Source of the DNA: an uncultured Sutterella sp.
GTDB taxonomy: Bacteria > Pseudomonadota > Gammaproteobacteria > Burkholderiales > Burkholderiaceae_F
NCBI GenBank assembly: GCA_900552915.1
Contig: USBS01000018.1
Location: 1-20,013, forward strand
Length of the DNA stretch: 20,013 bases
Direction: 5' to 3'
Shown: positions 14,971 through 20,013 of the stretch, in pieces
Layout: every line of letters starts with the position of its first letter
How positions within the stretch are numbered: position 1 is the stretch's first letter
The notes under the pieces: generated by a model
Database searches by the model: none
What the model saw: the letters and a program-made list of their open reading frames with translations, nothing else
Told to the model about the DNA's origin: nothing
Translations under genes and position numbers: made by a program

Positions 14971-15990
14971 ATGACCGATACCGAAAAGTTCCGCTTCTGC
15001 GTTGCGCCCATGCTCGACTGGACCGATCGTCACTGCCGCTACTTCATGCGGTTGATGACCAAGCGTGCTCGCCTTTACACCGAAATGGTCACGACACCGG
15101 CCATTATTCACGGCAACCGGGATCTGCTTTTGAAGTTTGACTCCTCGGAGCATCCTGTGGCATGTCAGTTGGGCGGAAGCGACCCTGAGGAGCTTGCCGA
15201 AGCTTCCCGCATCGTTGCACAGTACGGCTATGACGAGATCAACCTCAACTGCGGCTGCCCGTCCGAGCGGGTGCAAAAAGGTTCCTTCGGCGCCTGCCTG
15301 ATGCTAGAACCCAAGCTTGTCGCGGAATGCTTTCAGGCAATTCGAGAAGCGAGCGGCCTCGAGACCACGATTAAGCACCGCATCGGTGTGGATCATCAGG
15401 ACGACTACTCATTTGTGCAGAACTTCGTCGGTACGCTTTACGAGGCCGGCTGCCGCGCCTTCATCGTGCATGTGCGTACCGCTTTTTTGAAGGGACTTTC
15501 ACCGCGTCAGAACCGTGATGTGCCGCCTCTGAAGCCCGACTATGCCTACCGGCTCAAGAAGGAATTTCCCGATGCACAGTTTTGCATCAACGGCGGCATT
15601 GCGACGTTGGATGCCTGCCGAGAATTTCTTGACGGCGGCCTAGACGGCGCGATGGTGGGGCGAGCCGCCTACCACGAGCCCTGGATGCTCTCCCGTGTGG
15701 ATGAGGTGCTCTTCGGAGCGGAACCCTTAAGCCTTACGCGCGAAGACGTGGTCGAGCAGATGACCGAATATTTGTACCGCATTGCTCCAGAGCATGAAAA
15801 CGCTGTGCGCAACGCCGCTCGTCACACTATGGGCTTGATGAACGGGTTGCCCGGGGCTCGTCTGTGGCGCCGCACATTGTCCGACCCCAAGGCCTATAAA
15901 GAGGCAGGGGCGGATGTGCTGAGACTGGCTTTGGCTTCCATGCAGACAGCGGGTGTCGGCCAGCTCGAAGAGGACGAAGTCGGCGTCTAG
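14971..15990 (+). CDS. dusA: tRNA-dihydrouridine synthase, DusA type
   Basis: FMN/NADPH enzyme that reduces uridines in the tRNA D-loop (U20/U20a for DusA). 339 aa from the ATG at 14971. An upstream TTG (14899) would add 24 residues unlike the family, whereas MTDTEKFRFCVAPMLDWTD is the normal beginning. GAGG at 14955-14958 is a distant ribosome-binding site. The FMN-barrel motif APMLDWTDRHCR is at 12-23. The catalytic cysteine is C96 in NLNCGCPSERVQ, followed by the DusA-like GSFGACLM. KHRIGVD provides the conserved active-site lysine and DusA signature. INGGIATLDAC and DGAMVGRAAY form the phosphate-binding loops. It follows the helicase by 85 bases, and both act on RNA. Confidence 0.94.
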   Translation: MTDTEKFRFCVAPMLDWTDRHCRYFMRLMTKRARLYTEMVTTPAIIHGNRDLLLKFDSSEHPVACQLGGSDPEELAEASRIVAQYGYDEINLNCGCPSERVQKGSFGACLMLEPKLVAECFQAIREASGLETTIKHRIGVDHQDDYSFVQNFVGTLYEAGCRAFIVHVRTAFLKGLSPRQNRDVPPLKPDYAYRLKKEFPDAQFCINGGIATLDACREFLDGGLDGAMVGRAAYHEPWMLSRVDEVLFGAEPLSLTREDVVEQMTEYLYRIAPEHENAVRNAARHTMGLMNGLPGARLWRRTLSDPKAYKEAGADVLRLALASMQTAGVGQLEEDEVGV

Positions 15991-16011
15991 ATAAGATAAG
16001 CAGCTTTTTGC

Positions 16012-16058
16012 ATATCGCTATATATCGATATATTTTCTATATAGATTTGCTGTATAGT
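16012..16058 (+). promoter_or_regulatory. AT-rich palindromic promoter/operator of the AlbA_2 module
   Basis: A perfect 14-base palindrome ATATATCGATATAT (16020-16033) is followed by CTATATAG (16037-16044) and a possible -10 TATAGT (16053-16058). No consensus -35 is seen. The AT content stands out from the flanking genes. The arrangement suits autoregulation by the DNA-binding protein encoded next. Confidence 0.45.
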
Positions 16059-16092
16059 TCCTTGCGAATGAGTGAATTTGCAAGGAGCTTGC

Positions 16093-17391
16093 ATGTGCAT
16101 ATTGCCAAAACATGAGGATTCTGTTACCGAATTCAAGCTTCTGTGGTGTGATTCGGCCAAAAAGACTCTTTGTGCCTTTTTGAACGGGCGAGGAGGGACG
16201 ATTTGGTTCGGACTCAACGATGCGGGAGAACCGATCGGTTTGGCCGAGCCTGATGTCGTTTCAAACGCTGTAACGAATACGTTTCGCGGCATGCATCCGG
16301 ATGCATCTGCTTACTTTGAAACGCATATCGAGGAAGCCGAAGGCAAACCTCTTGTTTTGGTCAAGGTTTTTCCTGGAAAGTCCACGCCTTATAAGGTTGA
16401 TGTGCGAGGCGAAGGATGTCGTGCTTACGTTCGCCGCGGATCATCGACGTATCTGGCTTCGGAAGAGGAACTTTTGGAACTGACGCGGCAGGGTGATCCG
16501 ACGCCTTGGGAAGCTTATCCGGCAAGAGAACAGAATCTTACGTTTGAGGCAACTCGCCGCGTTTTTGAGCGTCATTACGTTGAGTTTTCGAGCCGTACGG
16601 AAGAAATCCTGATGCTGCGGGCGAGGTCGAACGGCCCGTGGACGAATCTGGCGTATCTCTTAAGCGATCAGAACAAATTCAAAACTCGCTTTGCGATTTT
16701 CAACGGACTCAATAAGGCGGCCCCCATCGCCGCAATGCTCGATGCCGAAGGCAGTATCCTCGATCAATTCGAGCGAATCTATCAGCGCTTGCGGGACTGC
16801 ATCGGTTTTTCCTGCCGGATCGGTCTCAGAGGCGAGCGCATTGAGCGGCACGAATTTCCGCTGAGGGCTGTGCGCGAAGCTCTGGTCAACTTGTGCGTTC
16901 ATCGGGACTTTCGCATGGGTACGGCTGCATACGTGGCTATGTTCTCGGATCGTCTGGAATTTTTAACGATGGGCGCTTTACCCAGAGGTTGTGATCCTCA
17001 ACTTCTGAAAAAAGGCATCAGTGTCTGCCGCAATCAGGCACTTTGCGATGTCTTCTACCGTTTGGACAAAATGGAGCAGTGGGGCATAGGTATTCCGACA
17101 ATCTTCGCTTCCTACGAAGGCGAAGCCGTACAACCGGCGCTTGACTGCAGCGACAATTGTGTGGAAATCGTTTTGCCGCGGCTAAATGTTAATGTGACCG
17201 ACATAACTGCGCGGCAAGAAATGATCATGAGCGACCTTATGGCATTCGGGCGCCCCGCAACACGTCAGGAGCTGCAGAGCAAAACCGGTGTGTCCTACGT
17301 CACTTTGCTGCATGAACTGAAGGAGTTGGTAGAGCGCGGAAAGGTACAGCGTATCGGAGCCGGACGCAACACTTGCTACAAAGTGCTGTAG
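16093..17391 (+). CDS. AlbA_2 (Schlafen-type) domain regulator with HATPase_c_4 and winged helix
   Basis: Probable DNA-binding transcriptional regulator. 432 aa from the ATG at 16093, which has AAGGAG at 16082-16087; a GTG seven codons upstream lacks this. Residues 8-125 form the AlbA_2 (older name AAA_4, Schlafen-related) domain: EFK near the start, then AFLNGRGGTIWFGLNDAG. Residues 200-365 resemble HATPase_c_4: FPLRAVREALVNLCVHRDF (255-273) is the N-box, and EQWGIGIP (328-335) is a G-box variant. Residues 372-432 look like a winged helix (RQELQSKTGVSYVTLLHELK). The next gene, an ADP-ribosylglycohydrolase, begins 63 bases later on the same strand. Such proteins are often annotated as ATP-dependent DNA helicase or RecG-like, but no helicase motifs are present. 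Ligand and targets are unknown. Confidence 0.85.
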   Translation: MCILPKHEDSVTEFKLLWCDSAKKTLCAFLNGRGGTIWFGLNDAGEPIGLAEPDVVSNAVTNTFRGMHPDASAYFETHIEEAEGKPLVLVKVFPGKSTPYKVDVRGEGCRAYVRRGSSTYLASEEELLELTRQGDPTPWEAYPAREQNLTFEATRRVFERHYVEFSSRTEEILMLRARSNGPWTNLAYLLSDQNKFKTRFAIFNGLNKAAPIAAMLDAEGSILDQFERIYQRLRDCIGFSCRIGLRGERIERHEFPLRAVREALVNLCVHRDFRMGTAAYVAMFSDRLEFLTMGALPRGCDPQLLKKGISVCRNQALCDVFYRLDKMEQWGIGIPTIFASYEGEAVQPALDCSDNCVEIVLPRLNVNVTDITARQEMIMSDLMAFGRPATRQELQSKTGVSYVTLLHELKELVERGKVQRIGAGRNTCYKVL

Positions 17392-17420
17392 CGGTGCTGT
17401 TACGAATTTTTTTGTGGGAC

Positions 17421-17440
17421 TTCCGATTGTTCGGAAATTT
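17421..17440 (+). promoter_or_regulatory. Small hairpin between the regulator and hydrolase genes
   Basis: TTCCGA (17421-17426) pairs with TCGGAA (17431-17436) around TTGT, then ATTTT. It is too weak to be a sure terminator, but could modulate read-through or protect an RNA end just before the GGGAGG of the next gene. Confidence 0.3.
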
Positions 17441-17454
17441 TGGGAGGCATATCA

Positions 17455-18288
17455 ATGCTTGGAGCCATTGTGGGCGACATTGTCGGTTCGCGGTTTGAAT
17501 TTGCCAATTTTCCGACGGACGGAACGGAGTGCGACTTCGGAGTGCCGGTTGCGCCCGGATTCGAACTTTTTGCAGGCGACTGCAAGTGCACCGACGATAC
17601 GATTTTGACGCTTGCTGTCTGTCGTGCGCTTCTGGATTCTTTGAACCAGCCTTCCAACCTGCCTCAGTTGGCGGTCGAGCGTTTCGTCGAGTTCGGCCGA
17701 GCTTGGCCGTTGGCGGGCTACGGAGGTCGCTTTGAAGCATGGTTGCGCAGCCGGGAGCACGTTCCCTACAACAGCATGGGAAACGGTTCGGCGATGCGGG
17801 TGAGTGGCTGCGCCTATGCGGCCGAGACGCTCGAAGAGGCGCTGTTTCTGGCTGATCAGGTGACGGCTGTTACGCACAATCATCCCGAAGGCATGAAAGG
17901 AGCACGCGCTGTTACTGCCGCTACGTTCCTTGCGCGCAAGGGAAAGGATAAAGAATCAATCCGACGGCATATTGTCGAAAACTACTACAGCCTCGATTTC
18001 ACGCTCGATGAAATTCGTCCGAGCTACTGGAAAGAGCAGGGAATCGGGCTTTGCGGTAAGACGGTTCCGCAGGCGCTCCAGGCTTTTTTTGAATCGACAG
18101 ATTTCGAGAGTGCGATTCGTCTTGCCGTGAGCATCGGCGGCGATACGGACACGCTCGGCGCCATTGCAGGTGCACCTGCTGGCGCTTTCTACCACGTGCC
18201 CGAATCGATTGCGCAGGAGGCACTCGCGTTTCTCCCAGAGGAATTGAGGAGCGTGCTCGAAGCCTTTGAAGCGGCTTTCCCGACCTAG
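17455..18288 (+). CDS. ADP-ribosylglycohydrolase (DraG/ARH family)
   Basis: Removes ADP-ribose from modified proteins, nucleic acids or small molecules using a di-metal centre; the substrate here is unknown. 277 aa from the ATG at 17455, with GGGAGG about eight bases before it. The protein opens MLGAIVGDIVGSRFE, the family start. Metal and ribose motifs are present: TDDT at 46-49, GNGSAMR at 109-115, HNHPEG at 141-146 and GGDTDTLGAIAGA at 228-240. All the acidic metal ligands expected in the N- and C-terminal motifs are intact, so it is probably active. It is probably co-transcribed with the AlbA_2 regulator. No ADP-ribosyltransferase is seen in the window, so the opposing enzyme, if any, is elsewhere. 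Confidence 0.92.
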   Translation: MLGAIVGDIVGSRFEFANFPTDGTECDFGVPVAPGFELFAGDCKCTDDTILTLAVCRALLDSLNQPSNLPQLAVERFVEFGRAWPLAGYGGRFEAWLRSREHVPYNSMGNGSAMRVSGCAYAAETLEEALFLADQVTAVTHNHPEGMKGARAVTAATFLARKGKDKESIRRHIVENYYSLDFTLDEIRPSYWKEQGIGLCGKTVPQALQAFFESTDFESAIRLAVSIGGDTDTLGAIAGAPAGAFYHVPESIAQEALAFLPEELRSVLEAFEAAFPT

Positions 18289-18392
18289 ACGCGAATACGG
18301 CAAACTCACTGCGTCGTCCTGGTTTGTGAAGCTTATTTTCCTGCACAATACACAGCTCCCATAAATAATCAGAAATCCAACGGCACGCAAAA

Positions 18393-19736
18393 ATGCTCTG
18401 GTTTGCTCTTTATTCGCTCTTATTTATAGTCCTAGCCTATGTCGACAGCCGAAAAGGACAGTCGTCGGAGAATTATTTTCTCAACGGTCGACGCTCGAAA
18501 GCGCATCAGGTCGGCTTTTCGATTGTTGCCTCTTGCGTAGGCGGTTCGGCTACGGTCGGCATGTGCGGTCTGGCATTTTCAGTGGGTATGCCGGCCGTCT
18601 GGTGGCTGCTTTCGGGTGCTTGCGGTCTGGTGATTCTGCGCGTTTTTATGGTGCCGCGCATTCGAGAGCGCCTGTCGGCGCTCACAATGCCCGAGATGGT
18701 AAAGAGCTTGATCGGGGCGCCTGCGCACCGCATGAGTTGTCTGATCATCGTGTGCGCTTGGGCAGCGATTCTGGCTGCTCAGTTTCTGGCGATGGGCCGC
18801 ATCGTGGAGGGATTGACGGGGCTGTCTTTACAGACGGCTACCGCCTGCGGCGCGTTTGTTATTGTCATCTATACGTGGCTTGGAGGACAGGCAAGCGTCA
18901 TCAAAAGCGATGTGATCCAACTCACAGTGATGGCTATCGGTCTGGTGTCGATTCTCGGCTTATTGATTGCCTCCGATGCCGAGCCGCTTCGTTCCGTTTC
19001 CGTCGAATGGCTCAACGAGGACTTCGGACTTTCCGACTGGAGCCGCTTTATGCTGCTTATCGGAGGCAGCTACATTGTCTGTCCCATGCTCTTTGCCCGT
19101 GTGATGAGCGCCGAAAGCGATGCGGCGGCGCGCCGCGGAACGACGTTCGGCATCGTCGGGATTGTGTTTTTTGCATTTGTCATTGCCGCAATCGGCATCG
19201 AAGCAAGAGCGTTTGTTCCGAGCGAAGTCGTCGGCGATGCGGTTTTGCCGCAGCTTGTTTCGCAATTGCCCGAATGGGCGGGTGCGGCGTTTTTCTTTGT
19301 GATGGCAAGCGCCATTCTTTCATCGGCCGACTCTTGTCTTATCACGGCGGCGACGGTGGCAGCCAATGATGTTTTGCACAAACCCACGGTGGCGATGTCG
19401 CGTCGCGCGCTGGTGGTCATCGCGGCTGCGGCTTTTGTGCTTGCCAATTTCGGAGGAAGCGTTTTGGGATTGCTGCTTGCCGCCAACAGCATGTATGTCT
19501 GCGCCGTAGTGGCGCCGATCTTTGTGGCGCTCGCAGCAAACCGGTCTCTGGAAAAGCGTACGGCACTGCTCACAATAACCGTTGCTGGGAGCCTTGCGCT
19601 TGCCGGCGAACTGCTTTCGATCGAGCCATTGAGCTATCTGGCGGCAGCGGTGTCGCTTCTTGGCAGTGTCTTGGCTTTGAGGAATCGAAATCCGCAGGTC
19701 AGGGCCGCAGCCGTCGTTTTCGTTCGAAAGGATTGA
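18393..19736 (+). CDS. Sodium:solute symporter (SSS family)
   Basis: Inner-membrane transporter taking up an unidentified organic solute with Na+. 447 aa with about 12 hydrophobic segments; SSS members have 11-15. Family features are SENYFLNGRRS after the first helix (25-35), GGSATVGMCGLAFSVGMPAVWW (50-71), IYTWLGGQASVIKSDVIQ (159-176), and SSADS (310-314), which aligns with the serine-rich Na2 sodium site of helix 8. The N-terminus is slightly short: only a brief first helix precedes the DSRKG linker. No Shine-Dalgarno is visible before the ATG, which follows a 104-base gap after the hydrolase. The gene may be separately expressed. The substrate cannot be read from the sequence; proline- or pantothenate-type transporters are the broad relatives. 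Confidence 0.9.
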   Translation: MLWFALYSLLFIVLAYVDSRKGQSSENYFLNGRRSKAHQVGFSIVASCVGGSATVGMCGLAFSVGMPAVWWLLSGACGLVILRVFMVPRIRERLSALTMPEMVKSLIGAPAHRMSCLIIVCAWAAILAAQFLAMGRIVEGLTGLSLQTATACGAFVIVIYTWLGGQASVIKSDVIQLTVMAIGLVSILGLLIASDAEPLRSVSVEWLNEDFGLSDWSRFMLLIGGSYIVCPMLFARVMSAESDAAARRGTTFGIVGIVFFAFVIAAIGIEARAFVPSEVVGDAVLPQLVSQLPEWAGAAFFFVMASAILSSADSCLITAATVAANDVLHKPTVAMSRRALVVIAAAAFVLANFGGSVLGLLLAANSMYVCAVVAPIFVALAANRSLEKRTALLTITVAGSLALAGELLSIEPLSYLAAAVSLLGSVLALRNRNPQVRAAAVVFVRKD

Positions 19737-19765
19737 AATCGCAGAAAAAATCGATGCCGAAAGTG

Positions 19766-19794
19766 TTGAACTTGACGCCGATTTCCCATATAAT
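19766..19794 (+). promoter_or_regulatory. Sigma-70 promoter for rpsB
   Basis: TTGAAC (19766-19771), a 17-base spacer and a perfect TATAAT (19789-19794). Transcription would begin near 19801, about 143 bases before rpsB. Confidence 0.85.
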
Positions 19795-19799
19795 CCGCG

Positions 19800-19935
19800 C
19801 TTCTTTGTGTGAAGCAAAGAAGATCAAAGGCCTGTTGCCATGTCGGCGCAGGCAAGTAAATAGCACGCCGCAGGCTCTCCGGGTGACCGTTTGAGCGGTT
19901 TTGCCAAGGCCTCGGTGTTAGACATAACCTTGGAG
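19800..19935 (+). promoter_or_regulatory. Structured rpsB leader, possibly self-regulated by S2
   Basis: A perfect 8-bp hairpin CTTCTTTG (19800-19807)/CAAAGAAG (19815-19822) would sit at the extreme 5' end of the mRNA. Further down, CCAAGG (19904-19909) pairs with CCTTGG (19928-19933). The 3' arm contains the first bases of the rpsB Shine-Dalgarno GGAG (19932-19935), so the stem would hide it. S2 represses its own mRNA in E. coli; similar control here is inference. Confidence 0.5.
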
Positions 19936-19943
19936 AATAAGAA

Positions 19944-20013
19944 ATGTCCGTCAGCATGCGTGAAATGCTCGAAGCCGGTTGCCCCTTTGGCCCCCAGACC
20001 CGCTTCTGGAACC
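19944..20013 (+). CDS. rpsB: 30S ribosomal protein S2, N-terminal part (runs off the window)
   Basis: Only 23 codons are visible, reading MSVSMREMLEAG then CPFGPQTRFWN. S2 is the small-subunit protein needed, with S1, for mRNA engagement. The start and the frame MSVSMREMLEAG match the family exactly. The Shine-Dalgarno GGAG lies at 19932-19935, eight bases before the ATG. Odd: the family's GVHFGHQTR.WN motif reads GCPFGPQTRFWN here, with both histidines changed to proline (CCC instead of CAC/CAT). The gene is preceded by a near-consensus promoter and a folded leader. tsf would be expected downstream, outside the window. Confidence 0.92.
   Translation, partial: MSVSMREMLEAGCPFGPQTRFWN

Noticed and set aside
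18533..19369. Plus-strand open frame of 278 codons in another frame
   Set aside because: It overlaps the symporter in a shifted frame and is Cys/Arg/His-rich without membrane segments.
1..20013. CRISPR array or long tandem repeats
   Set aside because: No regularly spaced repeats were found on reading through. The only repeats are short palindromes and hairpins, listed separately.

Overview
This window reads as chromosomal DNA of a betaproteobacterium, most likely a gut Sutterella/Parasutterella-type Burkholderiales. That placement is inferred from gene content and protein style, not from any search. Most of it is housekeeping DNA with one unusual envelope operon and one small accessory island. 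Coding is dense, with short gaps, overlapping genes and intrinsic terminators.

Layout. Positions 1-138 look like the right end of an IS200/IS605-type (TnpB-bearing) element that abuts the 3' end of a minus-strand L-asparaginase gene (135-1127). From 1264 to 6571 the plus strand carries rpmF and then the type II fatty-acid synthesis genes fabH, fabD, fabG, acpP and fabF. A terminator and a structured leader separate rpmF from fabH. plsX, normally found between them, is absent. Another terminator lies between acpP and fabF, and facing terminators close the region at 6526-6616.

From 13112 down to 6699 the minus strand holds a tightly packed five-gene operon: a TolC-like outer-membrane channel, an HlyD-type periplasmic adaptor, a double-length fused ABC-2 permease, a protein that looks like an AAA_14/DUF4143 ATPase with its nucleotide-binding motifs destroyed, and a small lipoprotein. 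No ABC ATP-binding subunit is encoded with it. This is the best candidate in the window for an undescribed system.

A tRNA-Leu(UAA) gene diverges from that operon and is followed on the plus strand by a RhlE-like DEAD-box RNA helicase and a DusA-like tRNA dihydrouridine synthase. An AT-rich palindromic promoter region then leads into a two-gene module: an AlbA_2 (Schlafen-type)/HATPase/winged-helix regulator and an ADP-ribosylglycohydrolase. A sodium:solute symporter follows. The window ends in the structured leader and first 23 codons of rpsB. In those codons the two normally invariant histidines of the S2 N-terminus read as prolines.
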